A stretch of DNA of 64,000 nt from positions 930,001 to 994,000 of the forward strand of contig UBPA01000003.1 of the NCBI GenBank assembly GCA_900467185.1, given 5' to 3'. Source of the DNA: Hyphomicrobiales bacterium. Its GTDB lineage: Bacteria > Pseudomonadota > Alphaproteobacteria > Rhizobiales > Rhizobiaceae. Positions 26,606-38,222 of this stretch are shown piece after piece (the first letter of the stretch is position 1; every line of letters begins with the position of its first letter). The notes beneath the pieces are model-generated. The model was not told where the DNA came from. It did not search any database and was given only the letters and a program-made list of their open reading frames with translations. The translations under genes were made by a program, and so were the position numbers.

Positions 26606-27519
26606 ATCTCTGTGCCGGCCACATTCGAAGCCAGAGGGCCACGCTGCCGCTTTTCGGCGACGGCGACCGTCAGAGCCATGGCGAAGGCCATGCTGGCCGA
26701 CAGCGAGCGAAAGCCCGCGTGGTCGGCCTCGACGATCTCGAACCAGACTCTCGAGGACTCCACCAGCGGCGAGAACGCGCTGTCGGTCAGGGAGACCACC
26801 GGCACCTTGCGGTTTGCGAGAAGCCGGGCCTGATGGATGCTTTCGGACGTGTAGGGCGAGAAGCTGACGGCGAAGGCCGCATCGCGCCGCCCGGCCAGCG
26901 CCAGAATATCGTCGTCGATGCCGGCGGCCGTGCCGACCATCTGATAGCGGATCTTCAGCTTGCCGAAGGCATAGGCCATGTAGCCGGAGATCGGGTAGGA
27001 CCGGCGCTTGGCGATCAGAAAGATGGTCTCGGCCTTCGCCAGGATATCGACCGCCTGCTCGAAGGCGGCGGGATCGACCGAACCGGCGATATTGTCGAGC
27101 GACCGGTGGGCGGCGGCAACGAAACCGTTGAAGATCGCGCCGCTTTCCAACCGGCTGTGGCCGTTGTCGCCCAGCGCGCGCAGCCGCTCCTCATAGCCCG
27201 GATTGCGCTCGCGCAGCCGGGCCCGAAAGATCTGCTGGAGGCTCGAAAAACCCTCGAAGCCGAAATGCTGGGCGAAGCGAACGAGGGTCGAAGGCTGAAC
27301 GTCGGCCGCCGCGGCGATGCTTGCGGCCGTGCCGAAGGCGATCTCGTCGGGCTGATCGAGCGCATAGGCCGCCACCTGGCGCAGGCGCTTGGGCAGTTGT
27401 GCCTTGCGTTCCAGAATGACCGCCTTCAGCGCATCAAAATCCTGCGGCACGGCGGCGAGCGTCGCGGCGGCGTCGCTCTCGTCCTCGATCGTCGGCGCAG
27501 CCTCGGCATCCGGCATCAT
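26599..27519 (-). CDS. iolR: RpiR-family repressor of inositol catabolism
   Basis: About 306 residues from ATG 27519 or 27516 (MMPDAEAAP). The N-terminal helix-turn-helix of the RpiR/MurR group is LPKRLRQVAAYALDQPDEIA, GTAASIAAAADVQPSTLVRF, AQHFGFEGFSSLQQ. The C-terminal SIS domain, about residues 150-290, binds a phosphosugar (FLIAKRRSYPISGYMAYAF; FAVSFSPYTSESIHQA). In Sinorhizobium IolR represses the iol genes until an inositol-derived phosphate appears. It lies directly upstream of iolC on the same strand, and an operator sits between the two. Confidence 0.92.
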   Translation of the reverse strand: MMPDAEAAPTIEDESDAAATLAAVPQDFDALKAVILERKAQLPKRLRQVAAYALDQPDEIAFGTAASIAAAADVQPSTLVRFAQHFGFEGFSSLQQIFRARLRERNPGYEERLRALGDNGHSRLESGAIFNGFVAAAHRSLDNIAGSVDPAAFEQAVDILAKAETIFLIAKRRSYPISGYMAYAFGKLKIRYQMVGTAAGIDDDILALAGRRDAAFAVSFSPYTSESIHQARLLANRKVPVVSLTDSAFSPLVESSRVWFEIVEADHAGFRSLSASMAFAMALTVAVAEKRQRGPLASNVAGTEME

Positions 27520-27763
27520 GCAGTCATCCCCGTCTCCCGCGCTACGATCGTCATCTCCGTTGATCGTAACGCCTCGGGAACGAGAATGATAGAACGTTCG
27601 TTCCAAAACCCGACTGTCGCCCAAAGGGCACAGGAGATCGTTAACGCATTTTTACCATCTTTCGTCCGAAGATCGGCAAGGCTTATGGTTAAGACGATCG
27701 AAACGTCCGATTCGCGACCGCCGATCGATCCGGCAACGATATCCGACAAGGAGTGTCAGCAGC

Positions 27764-28570
27764 ATGTGCCGATGGGCAGCCTATCGCGGAGAGCCGATCT
27801 ATCTGGAGGACCTCGTCTCCTCGCCGGCCCATTCCCTGATCGAGCAATCGCACTGCGCCACCCGGGCGAAGACCGCCACCAACGGCGACGGCTTCGGCAT
27901 CGCCTGGTATGGCGACCATCCCGAACCCGGTCGCTACCGCGACATCCTGCCGGCCTGGTCGGACTGCAACCTGAAGAGCATCGCCCGCCAGATCCGCTCG
28001 CCCCTGTTTCTCGCCCATGTCCGGGCCGCGACCGGCGGCGGCACGCGCCGCGACAATTGCCATCCCTTCGTCCACGGCCGCTGGTCGTTCATGCACAATG
28101 GCCAGATCGGCGGCTTCGAGCATCTGCGCCGGCCGATGGAGGCGATGCTGGACGACGCGCTCTACACGGCGCGCACCGGTACCACCGACAGCGAGTTGCT
28201 GTTCCTCATGGCCCTGCAGTTCGGCCTCGACCGCGACCCGCTGGGCGCGATGGCGGAGACACTGTCCTTCGTCGAGCGGTTGGCAGCGCATATGAAGCAC
28301 GAGGTTCTGGTGCGCTTCACTGCTGCCTTTTCCGACGGGATCGATCTCTACGCCGTGCGCTATGCGTCCGACCGGTTCGCGCCCACGCTCTATGCCGCGC
28401 CGATGGGACCGCAGGGCGGATACTGTCTCGTGTCCGAACCGCTCAACGACGACGACGATGCCTGGGTGGAGATCCCCGAGGGAACGGCCGTGGTGCTTGG
28501 CGAGAACGGCATCGACATGCGCATCTTCCACCTCGATCCGGAGATCGAGGCGAAGCGGGCGCTCCGCTAG
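27764..28570 (+). CDS. class II glutamine amidotransferase (EgtC/YafJ type)
   Basis: The protein has 268 residues. It begins MCRWAAYRGEPIYLEDLVSS: after Met removal Cys becomes the N-terminal nucleophile. Typical Ntn motifs follow: TNGDGFGIAWYG, PLFLAHVRAATGG, NCHPFVHGRWSFMHNGQIGG and TDSELLFLMALQFG. The glutaminase half is complete but there is no synthetase domain, so ammonia must be used by a partner or the enzyme hydrolyses a gamma-glutamyl compound. EgtC removes glutamate in ergothioneine synthesis, but no other egt gene is nearby. Its stop codon overlaps the stop of the convergent coaBC gene. Confidence 0.9.
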   Translation: MCRWAAYRGEPIYLEDLVSSPAHSLIEQSHCATRAKTATNGDGFGIAWYGDHPEPGRYRDILPAWSDCNLKSIARQIRSPLFLAHVRAATGGGTRRDNCHPFVHGRWSFMHNGQIGGFEHLRRPMEAMLDDALYTARTGTTDSELLFLMALQFGLDRDPLGAMAETLSFVERLAAHMKHEVLVRFTAAFSDGIDLYAVRYASDRFAPTLYAAPMGPQGGYCLVSEPLNDDDDAWVEIPEGTAVVLGENGIDMRIFHLDPEIEAKRALR

Positions 28571-29850
28571 CCCAGTCGCGCGGCGATCAGCGCCGCGAGC
28601 CGTTCGGCGACCATGCCCTTGTCGAGTTCCGGCCAGCTTTCCTCGCTGTCGCGACCGATGACGGTGACGCGGTTGCGCGTTCCCCCCATGACGCCGCCCG
28701 CAACGCCGCTACCGGCGGACACATCATTCGCGACGATGAAATCCGCACCCTTGCGGGCGAGCTTCAAGCGGCCGTTATCAACCGTATCGTCCGTCTCCGC
28801 GGCAAAGCCGACGACGAGGCGCGGACGCTGCGCGTGATGGCCGACGGTCTTCAGGATATCGGGATTTTCCGTCAGCTGCAGCGGCGGCGGGTCCTCGCCC
28901 GGCGCCTTCTTGATCTTGCCCCCGGCGACATCGGCAACCCGCCAGTCGGCGACCGCTGCGACCATGACGGCGATATCGGCGGGCAAGGCGGCCAGCACCG
29001 CATCCCGCATCTCCACCGCCGTCTGCACGCGAACGACCGTAACGCCCTTGGGATCGGCCAGCGTCACCGGGCCGGAGACGAGCGTGACCTCCGCCCCGAG
29101 CCGCGCAAGCGCAGCCGCGATGGCGTGGCCCTGCCGGCCGGAGGAGCGGTTGGCGATGTAGCGCACCGGGTCGATCGGCTCGTGGGTCGGGCCCGAGGTG
29201 ACGATGGCGCGGCGTCCGGACAGCGGACCGGTGGGGCCCGATCCCGGCAGCGACGTCGGCTGTGTTTTCGCAAGGCGGGCTTCCACGGCCGCGACGATCT
29301 CGAGCGGCTCGGCCATGCGGCCCTCGCCCCGCTCGCCGCTTTCGGCCATCTCGCCGAGGCCGGGTCCGACGAAGCCGATGCCGTCGCCGGCAAGGGTTTC
29401 GCGATTGCGGCGGGTGGCGGGATGCGACCACATCTTCGGGTTCATGGCGGGTGCCAGAAGCACCGGCCGGTCAGTGGCCAGCAGAATGGTCGAGGCGAGA
29501 TCGTCCGTCAGGCCCTGCGCCATCTTGGCCATGATGTTGGCGGTCGCCGGCGCGACCAGAACGAGATCGCAGTCCCGCGCCAGGCGGATATGCCCGACAT
29601 CCTGCTCGTCCTCGCGGGAGAAAAGCTCGGTGAAGACCTTGTCGGCCGCCAGCGCACCGACGGCCAGCGGCGTCACGAAGGCCTGCGCCCCCGCCGTCAT
29701 GACCGGACGGACCCGCGCGCCGCGCGCCCTCAGCCGGCGGATCAGGTCGAGGCTCTTATAGGCCGCGATACCGCCGGAGATGATGAGGAGAACACGCGTC
29801 CCGGACAGGCTGTCGGGCGACGTCTCGGACGGGGACTGGGAGACAGGCAT
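28567..29850 (-). CDS. coaBC: bifunctional phosphopantothenoylcysteine decarboxylase/synthetase
   Basis: This 427-residue enzyme starting at 29850 (MPVSQSPSETSPD) catalyses two steps of coenzyme A synthesis. The N-terminal flavoprotein CoaC domain has GGIAAYKSLDLIRRL, the FMN segment LVAPATANIMAKMAQG and the substrate-binding PAMNPKMW motif. The C-terminal CoaB domain begins near residue 215 with SGPTHEPIDPVRYIANRSSG, followed by KIKKAPGEDPPPLQLTENPD. Both catalytic halves are complete. An acidic insertion (EMAESGERGEGRMAE) marks the linker. The gene is convergent with the amidotransferase, the two stop codons sharing CTAG. Confidence 0.96.
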   Translation of the reverse strand: MPVSQSPSETSPDSLSGTRVLLIISGGIAAYKSLDLIRRLRARGARVRPVMTAGAQAFVTPLAVGALAADKVFTELFSREDEQDVGHIRLARDCDLVLVAPATANIMAKMAQGLTDDLASTILLATDRPVLLAPAMNPKMWSHPATRRNRETLAGDGIGFVGPGLGEMAESGERGEGRMAEPLEIVAAVEARLAKTQPTSLPGSGPTGPLSGRRAIVTSGPTHEPIDPVRYIANRSSGRQGHAIAAALARLGAEVTLVSGPVTLADPKGVTVVRVQTAVEMRDAVLAALPADIAVMVAAVADWRVADVAGGKIKKAPGEDPPPLQLTENPDILKTVGHHAQRPRLVVGFAAETDDTVDNGRLKLARKGADFIVANDVSAGSGVAGGVMGGTRNRVTVIGRDSEESWPELDKGMVAERLAALIAARLG

Positions 29851-29950
29851 GAAACCACCGCTGCGGCATGATCGATGCGCGACCCTAGACCATGCTGCGC
29901 CGAACAGGAATGCAGCGCCCGACAATTCCTGCGCCGGGCTGAAGAGCGCC

Positions 29951-32536
29951 TCAGGATTTCAGCAAGGCGCTCATCGTGTGCACCAGCGCATCGCGCTCGT
30001 AGGGCTTGCGCACGACGGGCACGTCGGCAAAGCCGCTCGGGATGGGCGACAGGTTGCCGTAGCCGGTGGCAAACAGGAACGGGATTTCCCGGCGCGTCAG
30101 CTCGGCGGCGACTTCGATAGAGGTGCCGGTGCCCAGATTGACGTCGAGAATCGCCACATCCGGCTTGAAGCTGGCGAGCTTGGCGAGCGCCTCGTCGGCC
30201 GAGGCCGCCGTCAGCACCTTCTGGATGCCGTGGTCGGACAACATGCCCTCGACATCCATGGCGATCAGCATCTGGTCTTCCACAAGCAGCACGCGCAGCT
30301 CCGGATCGAGGTCGGCACCCGCCGTCGTCGCCTCCGGTCCGGCCGCGATGCTGCGGTCCTCGCCCTGCTCGGACAGCGAGACATGCTTGGCCGGCAGCAC
30401 GAAGTCCGCCTCCACGCCGCCCGGGGCATAGGTCACGGCGCTGCGGCCGTCGAGATCGTAGGGAACGCTGCGGTCGATCAGCGCGCTGCCGAAGCCGTTG
30501 CGCGTCGGCGGCAGGACGGCCGGTCCGCCGCTCTCGCGCCAGGCGATCTCGCAATCGCCGCCCTGCGTCAGGCGCCAGCTGACCGACAGGGCGCCGCCCG
30601 GCCGCGACAGGGCGCCATATTTGGCGGCATTGGTCGAAAGCTCATGCAGCACGAGCGCCATGACGGAGAAGGCCCGCGAGTTGAGCAGCACCGGCGGACC
30701 CGACAGGCGGATGACGTTGGCCGTGTTGCGATAGGGGCTCAACTCCGCATCGAGCAGGTCCGACAGCATGCCGCCGCCATCGCCGCGCACGACCTGGTCG
30801 TGGGCGAAGGAGAGCGCCTGAATGCGGCCCTTCAGGGACGTGACGTATTCGGTCAGGCTGCGGCCGTCGCCGACGGGCTGGCTGACGAGCGACTTGATCA
30901 GGGCGAGGATGTTCTTGACCCGGTGGTTCAGCTCCTCGTTCAGCATGCGCTGGCGCACATCGGCGCGGCTGCGCTCCTCGGCCATCAGCTCGCTGTGCCG
31001 AAGGCCGATTTCCACGAGGGCGGCACGCGTCACCTCGGCGATCTCGCGATCGGCCTCGGTCCAGGGCTGGGCCTGCAGCTGCACGGTCTCCTTCCAGATC
31101 GCGAAGCTCTTGCGCGGCGTCAGGCGCTCGCCCAGGGGGCCGCTCTCGTAGGATTTGTTGGGATCGCCGCCCCAGTTCAAGGTCTGCACGAATTCCTTTC
31201 GGAAGAAGAACAGATAGTCGCGATGCAGCTGCGTCAGCGGCACGGCCAGAAGGCCGGCGGCCTCCGCGCGGAAGGTCTCGGCCTCCGGCAGGCGCTGCGC
31301 CATGGCGTGCGTCGCCCAGACCTGTCCGGCTGCGACCGACCCCATGAGCCGGAGGATGGCCGGCACGGCGGTGGAGGGCGGCGCCGAGCCGAACGACGTC
31401 CATGTCCCGTTCATCCACAGTCCGATGCCGTCGCAGGCCATCAGCGAGGTGAAATGCGAGAGATGGTCGCGCAGCAGCTCGCCCATGTCGGCGTGGTGAG
31501 AGGCCATGCGCAGGAAGCGATCGAGCGAGGACCGCGCGCGATTGGCGGTGTCGAGCTTCTGCTTCTGCTTCAGCGCATGCAGATGGAGGGAGAAGAACTC
31601 GCCGAACATCTCGGCCGCCACGCGCTGCGCCATGGGCAGGATGCGCGGCTGGTAGTGATGGCAGGCGATGAGGCCCCAGAGCTTGCCGTCGACGATGATG
31701 GAGATCGACATGGAGGCGGCGACGCCCATGTTGCGCAAATATTCGCAATGGATCGGCGAGACGCTGCGCAGATGCGCGAGCGACATGTCGAGCGCCTCGC
31801 CCGAGACGTCGATTTCCGGCACTAGCGGAATGCGCGTGCCACTGGCGTCGCCGATGATGCGAATGGTGTTCTGCAGGTAGAGCGCCCGCGCCTGCTGGGG
31901 AATGTCGCTTGCCGGAAAATACTGGCCGAGGAAGCTTTCGAGATCGCCGCGCTTGGCTTCGGTCACCACCTTGCCGGCGCCGTCCTGCTCGAAGGCGTAG
32001 ATCATCACGCGGTCGTAGCCGAGCATGCCGCGGATGAGGCGGGCCGACTGGCGCAGGAGCTGGTCGACATCGTCGATATCGGTAATGCGGCCGATCAGCG
32101 TGCGCGCCAGCTGCAGCGGCTGCCCGTCGGTTGCCGGCTCGAACTCGATGATGACGGTGGCCTTGTTGAGGTGGATGGCGACGTCGTAAGCACCGTTGGC
32201 GAGCTTCAGCGCCGACAGCAGCGCCGGCCGGCTGCCGTCGCGCAGCGCCGCCACGGCATTGCGCAGCGTGTGCGTCGCCTCGTAGCCGATCAGCGCTTCC
32301 AGCGGCTGGCCGTTGACCTCGCCCTCCAGACCGAGAACATCCGGCGCATTGGCGGAATGGCGCAGCACCATGCCGGCCCGCGCATCGCAGGCGAGCAGGC
32401 AGCCATGCGACTGGATGTTGCCGGGAATATGGATCGGCTCGCGGTCGCAATTGGTCAGATCGATCGGCTCGCCGGGTTTCACCATACGGCTATCGGCCGG
32501 CGTGGTCTGGACGCGCGTCCGGTCATTCAGCAGCAT
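29951..32536 (-). CDS. bphP: bacteriophytochrome HWE histidine kinase with C-terminal receiver domain
   Basis: Starting at the ATG at 32536 (GGAGGG seven bases before), the protein has 861 residues. The PAS domain holds the biliverdin-binding Cys30 in LTNCDREPIHIPGNIQSHG; the GAF domain has FPASDIPQQAR near residue 207 and CHHYQPR; the PHY tongue has PRKSF near 475. The kinase is of the HWE group: ELNHRVKNILALIKSLV near 535 and the IAWRES motif, instead of a normal HisKA. A receiver domain follows from about 745 (LRVLLVEDQMLI) with phospho-acceptor Asp in VAILDVNLG. It senses red/far-red light and probably passes phosphate to its own receiver. It overlaps the upstream heme oxygenase gene by 14 bases. 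Confidence 0.95.
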   Translation of the reverse strand: MLLNDRTRVQTTPADSRMVKPGEPIDLTNCDREPIHIPGNIQSHGCLLACDARAGMVLRHSANAPDVLGLEGEVNGQPLEALIGYEATHTLRNAVAALRDGSRPALLSALKLANGAYDVAIHLNKATVIIEFEPATDGQPLQLARTLIGRITDIDDVDQLLRQSARLIRGMLGYDRVMIYAFEQDGAGKVVTEAKRGDLESFLGQYFPASDIPQQARALYLQNTIRIIGDASGTRIPLVPEIDVSGEALDMSLAHLRSVSPIHCEYLRNMGVAASMSISIIVDGKLWGLIACHHYQPRILPMAQRVAAEMFGEFFSLHLHALKQKQKLDTANRARSSLDRFLRMASHHADMGELLRDHLSHFTSLMACDGIGLWMNGTWTSFGSAPPSTAVPAILRLMGSVAAGQVWATHAMAQRLPEAETFRAEAAGLLAVPLTQLHRDYLFFFRKEFVQTLNWGGDPNKSYESGPLGERLTPRKSFAIWKETVQLQAQPWTEADREIAEVTRAALVEIGLRHSELMAEERSRADVRQRMLNEELNHRVKNILALIKSLVSQPVGDGRSLTEYVTSLKGRIQALSFAHDQVVRGDGGGMLSDLLDAELSPYRNTANVIRLSGPPVLLNSRAFSVMALVLHELSTNAAKYGALSRPGGALSVSWRLTQGGDCEIAWRESGGPAVLPPTRNGFGSALIDRSVPYDLDGRSAVTYAPGGVEADFVLPAKHVSLSEQGEDRSIAAGPEATTAGADLDPELRVLLVEDQMLIAMDVEGMLSDHGIQKVLTAASADEALAKLASFKPDVAILDVNLGTGTSIEVAAELTRREIPFLFATGYGNLSPIPSGFADVPVVRKPYERDALVHTMSALLKS

Positions 32537-33083
32537 GGGAAGCCCTCCGGAAGGCCGTCTCCGCGACCGTGAACGTGGCCCTGGAGGCGCTCGCGACGCG
32601 ATCGATCTCGATGGCGTCGGCCGATTCCAGGAGATGCAGGAAGCGCGACCAGCGGTCGCTCTTTTCCGCCTGTGCCGCAAGATGGCGAGCACCGAAGTCC
32701 GCCCGCAGCCCGAGCATCTGGGCGCGGCGATAGAGAAGCCGGGCGCCGAGCGCCGAGCCTTCGAGAACATAGAGCATGCCGAGCATGTCCTCCCGCGCGC
32801 CGCCGATCGCCGGCACGGGCATCGCCTCGTCGGCGGGAATGTCGAGATCGGCCAGATCGGCCCGGATGAGGGCGCCGAAAGCCTGCTCCGACCAGAGCGC
32901 GAGATCGGCCGGCCAGGTGCGACCGGCCAGCATCGCCTCGACCGGGATGCGGAAGGCGCTCATGCCGCGCAGATAGGTCTTGTAGGAGGTCAGGCTGTCG
33001 AACGCGCCGATCATGTCATCGAGCGCCGCATGGGCATCAGCAGTGCTCTCGCGGAGAAAGACTCGGCGCGACCGGTCGTGCAT
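32523..33083 (-). CDS. bphO: biliverdin-producing heme oxygenase
   Basis: About 186 residues from the ATG at 33083; a TTG further up would add seven. The protein opens MHDRSRRVFLRESTADAHAA, in which His18 is the expected proximal heme ligand, and continues with LRGMSAFRIPVEAML and a glycine-bearing distal helix LGMLYVLEGSALGARLL, typical of bacterial heme oxygenases. It opens heme to biliverdin IXa, the chromophore of the phytochrome whose gene overlaps its 3' end by 14 bases. Translational coupling would match chromophore and apoprotein supply. Confidence 0.93.
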   Translation of the reverse strand: MHDRSRRVFLRESTADAHAALDDMIGAFDSLTSYKTYLRGMSAFRIPVEAMLAGRTWPADLALWSEQAFGALIRADLADLDIPADEAMPVPAIGGAREDMLGMLYVLEGSALGARLLYRRAQMLGLRADFGARHLAAQAEKSDRWSRFLHLLESADAIEIDRVASASRATFTVAETAFRRASHAAE

Positions 33084-33184
33084 AGAGGTGTTCCGGACAT
33101 TCAATAAACGGCGTCAGACAGTGTATAAGGTTCGAAAAGCGGTTCGGTTCCACGGCGAACCAAATTTTCTTCACGCGACCCGCC

Positions 33185-35143
<1,959 letters not shown>

Positions 35144-35154
35144 GGCGGCGCCCC

Positions 35155-36435
35155 TCAGAACATCGGCGGCGGTCCGCCGCGTGTCCGGGTTGCGGCGCGC
35201 TGGGCATTGGAGGCCCGGCCGTCCGTGCCGGAGCCGACCACGACCTTGTCGCCTTCGGCCAGGCCGCTGCGGATCTCAACGCGGACCCGGTTGCGGATGC
35301 CGGGCTCGACCGCGCGCACCTCTTGGCCGCCATTGCCCGAAACGACGGCGACCTCGGCCCGCTTGCCGCCCTCACGCAGGCGCAGCGCTGCGACCGGGAT
35401 GGTCAGCACGTCGGTCGCGCGGGACTGCACGAAGAAGACCTGCGCCGTCATGTTCATCATCAGGCGGCGATCGGGATTGGGCACGTCGAAGAGCGCGTAA
35501 TAGAGGACGACGTTGTTTTCGGTCGAAGGGGTCGGCTTGATCTGCCGGAGCGTGCCGGCATAGCGCTCGCCCGGCTGGCCGAGAAGCGTGAAATAGGCCT
35601 CCATGCCGATCTTGAGCTTGCCGATATCGGCCTCCGAGACCTCAGCCTCGACCGTCATCGTGTCGAGATCCGCCACCGTGACGATGGTGGGGGCCGACTG
35701 GTTGGCATTCAGCGTCTGGCCTTCCTTGGCGACGACATCGACGATGGTGCCGGCGAGCGGCGCGTAGATCTTGGTATAGCCAAGGCTGATGCGCGCATCC
35801 TTGAGCGTCGCCTGCTGCTTGCGGACCTGCGCCTCGAGCGCGGCGACATTGGCCTCGGCCGTGGCCAGCGACGCGATGGCCTCGTCCAACGCCGACTGCG
35901 CTGCGCTGTTGCCGGCGACCAGGCTGCGCTGGCGGGTGAGATTGGCGGCGGCCAGCACCACCTGCGCCTTCTTGTCCGTCATCTGGGCATCGAGATTGGC
36001 AAGCTCCGCCTCGGCGATCTCGATCTGGGTCTCGATGGAGGCGCTGTCGATCTCGGCGATCAGCTGGCCCTGCGTCATCATGTCGCCGACATCGACCTTG
36101 AGGCTCTTCAGCTGGCCCGACACCTGCGCGCCGACATCGACATCGCGGATGGGGCTGAGGAGCCCGGAGGCGGTGACGCTGTTTTCGATGTCGCCGCGGG
36201 TGGCGGCTTCCGTGACCACGGCCTGGGTGACGCCGGCCGCATTATAGGTCTTCCACCCGTACCAGCCACCGAGGCCAAGGATCGCGAGACCGCCGGCGAG
36301 CAGGACCATGCGGCCCTTGCGCCGACGCGGCTTTGCCTTTGCCGCCGGAGCGAGCGGCGGCGCCGTTTCCGGCTGGCCCTGCGGCAGGCTTTCGGGCGAG
36401 CGGGGCTCGACGATCTTGGGATAGGCGTCCGCCAT
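35155..36435 (-). CDS. macA: MacA-type periplasmic adaptor
   Basis: This protein has 426 residues with a short cytoplasmic N-terminus, a membrane anchor at about residues 43-62 ([18 protein letters not shown]) and a periplasmic body. The body shows a lipoyl half ([20 protein letters not shown]), a long alpha-hairpin, a second lipoyl half ([20 protein letters not shown]) and a beta-barrel. It has no lipobox. The C-terminus is Arg/Thr/Pro-rich ([11 protein letters not shown]). It is the first gene of a two-gene operon with macB. An outer-membrane partner is not encoded here. Confidence 0.93.
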   Translation of the reverse strand: MADAYPKIVEPRSPESLPQGQPETAPPLAPAAKAKPRRRKGRMVLLAGGLAILGLGGWYGWKTYNAAGVTQAVVTEAATRGDIENSVTASGLLSPIRDVDVGAQVSGQLKSLKVDVGDMMTQGQLIAEIDSASIETQIEIAEAELANLDAQMTDKKAQVVLAAANLTRQRSLVAGNSAAQSALDEAIASLATAEANVAALEAQVRKQQATLKDARISLGYTKIYAPLAGTIVDVVAKEGQTLNANQSAPTIVTVADLDTMTVEAEVSEADIGKLKIGMEAYFTLLGQPGERYAGTLRQIKPTPSTENNVVLYYALFDVPNPDRRLMMNMTAQVFFVQSRATDVLTIPVAALRLREGGKRAEVAVVSGNGGQEVRAVEPGIRNRVRVEIRSGLAEGDKVVVGSGTDGRASNAQRAATRTRGGPPPMF

Positions 36436-36592
36436 TCAGGCCGGTCCTCCGGAAGGTTTCTTCACCCTCCAGTTAAGCCGTGACTGCGGTGAATTGAAGT
36501 CGCGCCGGATTACATCTCTGTCATGTCCGCGGTTTCGCGCGTTTCCGGACAGACCCCTTGAACGGCGGAGTCCATCGGGAAACGGCGTATCG

Positions 36593-38167
36593 TCAGAGGA
36601 TCTTGACGACGATGACCGCGAGAAGCGCGGCGATCACCCAGAGAGCGGCGCGGCCGGAACGGGTGTGGCGCGCTTCGGCGCGGCCGATGGCTTCGGCCGT
36701 TGCCACGTCGAACTTCAGCCCGTGCTCGGCCATTTCGGTCAGATCCCGCGAGAAGCGCTCGGTCTTGGCGACGATCTCGGGTGCGGCTTCCGCAAGGCGC
36801 AAAGCGGCGTGCAGGCCGTCCTTGAGGTCGGTCACCACGCGTTTCGGCCCCAGATTGTCGCGAATCCAGGCGCCGACCACGGGTTCGGAGGCCTTCCACA
36901 TGTTGAAGCGCGGATTAAGCGAGCGGGACACGCCTTCGACGACCACCATCGTCTTCTGCAGCATCACCAGCTCGGGGCGCGTTTCCATGTCGAAAAGTTC
37001 GGTGACCTCGAACAGGAGGGTCAGGAGCTTTGCCATGGAGATGGTCTCGGCCGGCTGGCCGTGGATCGGCTCGCCGATGGCGCGGATCGCCTGGGCGAAG
37101 CTCGCGACATCGTGATGCGAGGGCACATAGCCCGCCTCGAAATGCACGTCGGCCACGCGGCGATAATCGCGGGTGATGAAGCCGAAGAGGATTTCGGCGA
37201 GGAACCGCCGCTCCTTCTTGCCGAGGCGCCCGACGATGCCGAAGTCGACGGCGACGATCATGCCCGCGTGATCGACCAGCAGATTGCCCTGGTGCATGTC
37301 GGCATGGAAGAAGCCGTCGCGCAGCGTGTGGCGCAGGAAGGACTGGATGAGCGTTTCCGCCAGCTTGTTGAGGTCGTGGCCGGCGGCGCGCAGCGCCTCC
37401 ACATCGGCCATGCGGGTGCCGTCGATCCACTCCATGGTGACGACGTCGCGCCCTGTCCGCTCCCAATCGACGCGGGGCACGCGAAAGCCCTCGTCATTGG
37501 CGGTGTTCTCGGCGATTTCGGACAAGGCCGCGGCCTCGAGCCGCAGGTCCATCTCGACCTTGGTCGTCTGCTCCAGCGTCTTCGTCACCTCCACCGGGCG
37601 CAGGCGCCGGGTGTGCGGCAGAAAGCGCTCCTGCAGGCGGGCGACGAGATACATCGCCTCGAGATCGTGCGCGAAGCGCTGGCGGATGCCGGGCCGGATC
37701 ACCTTGATCGCCACCTTCTCCTCCCGCCCGTCGCGCATCACCCAGCCCGGATGGACCTGCGCGATAGAGGCGGCGGCGATCGGATCCTCGATGCGGCTGT
37801 AAAGATCCGCGACCGACCGGCCGAGGGAGCCCTCGACGGCGGCATAGGCCTCGGTGACGGGGAAGGTCGCCATGCGATCCTGCAGGAAGGCGAGGTCGGC
37901 GGCGAAGTCCGCACCGACCACATCCGGACGGGTGGCCAGGAACTGCCCGATCTTGACATAGGAGGGCCCAAGCCGGCCGATGGCGCGCGACAGGCGGTCG
38001 CTGCGCTCCTCGAACTGGGCGCGGCGGCGCTCCAGCAGGCCTGCGATCTTCTGGGCGAAGCGGGCGAAGGGCGGCAGGTTCTCCGGCGGTATGGCCGTGA
38101 CGACGCCCTCGCGCACGAGAACCCAGCCGATCCTGACGATGCGGAGATAGGTGGCGGGCGTGCTCAT
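36593..38167 (-). CDS. ubiB: UbiB-family atypical kinase for ubiquinone synthesis
   Basis: About 524 residues from ATG 38167 (MSTPATYLRIVRIGWVLVRE). The family motif KxGQ is in SYVKIGQFLATRPDVVGADF; the A-rich loop is EDPIAAASIAQVHPGWV and the catalytic part FFHADMHQGNLLVDHAGMIV followed by AVDFGIVGRL. Two hydrophobic segments at the very C-terminus (ALWVIAALLAVIVVKIL) anchor it in the membrane. UbiB proteins are needed for coenzyme Q synthesis, possibly by extracting hydrophobic intermediates. ubiE lies 55 bases upstream on the same strand, which is the normal rhizobial order. Confidence 0.96.
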   Translation of the reverse strand: MSTPATYLRIVRIGWVLVREGVVTAIPPENLPPFARFAQKIAGLLERRRAQFEERSDRLSRAIGRLGPSYVKIGQFLATRPDVVGADFAADLAFLQDRMATFPVTEAYAAVEGSLGRSVADLYSRIEDPIAAASIAQVHPGWVMRDGREEKVAIKVIRPGIRQRFAHDLEAMYLVARLQERFLPHTRRLRPVEVTKTLEQTTKVEMDLRLEAAALSEIAENTANDEGFRVPRVDWERTGRDVVTMEWIDGTRMADVEALRAAGHDLNKLAETLIQSFLRHTLRDGFFHADMHQGNLLVDHAGMIVAVDFGIVGRLGKKERRFLAEILFGFITRDYRRVADVHFEAGYVPSHHDVASFAQAIRAIGEPIHGQPAETISMAKLLTLLFEVTELFDMETRPELVMLQKTMVVVEGVSRSLNPRFNMWKASEPVVGAWIRDNLGPKRVVTDLKDGLHAALRLAEAAPEIVAKTERFSRDLTEMAEHGLKFDVATAEAIGRAEARHTRSGRAALWVIAALLAVIVVKIL

Positions 38168-38222
38168 GGGTGCCGGGCGCTCGCCTGGAGGCACGGCGGG
38201 AACGGGAGGCTGCTCATGCGCT

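Noticed and set aside
33084-33184. EcfG-type stress promoter before the heme oxygenase gene
   Set aside because: GGAAC is followed after 17 bases by CTTA instead of CGTT, so the -10 element does not fit.
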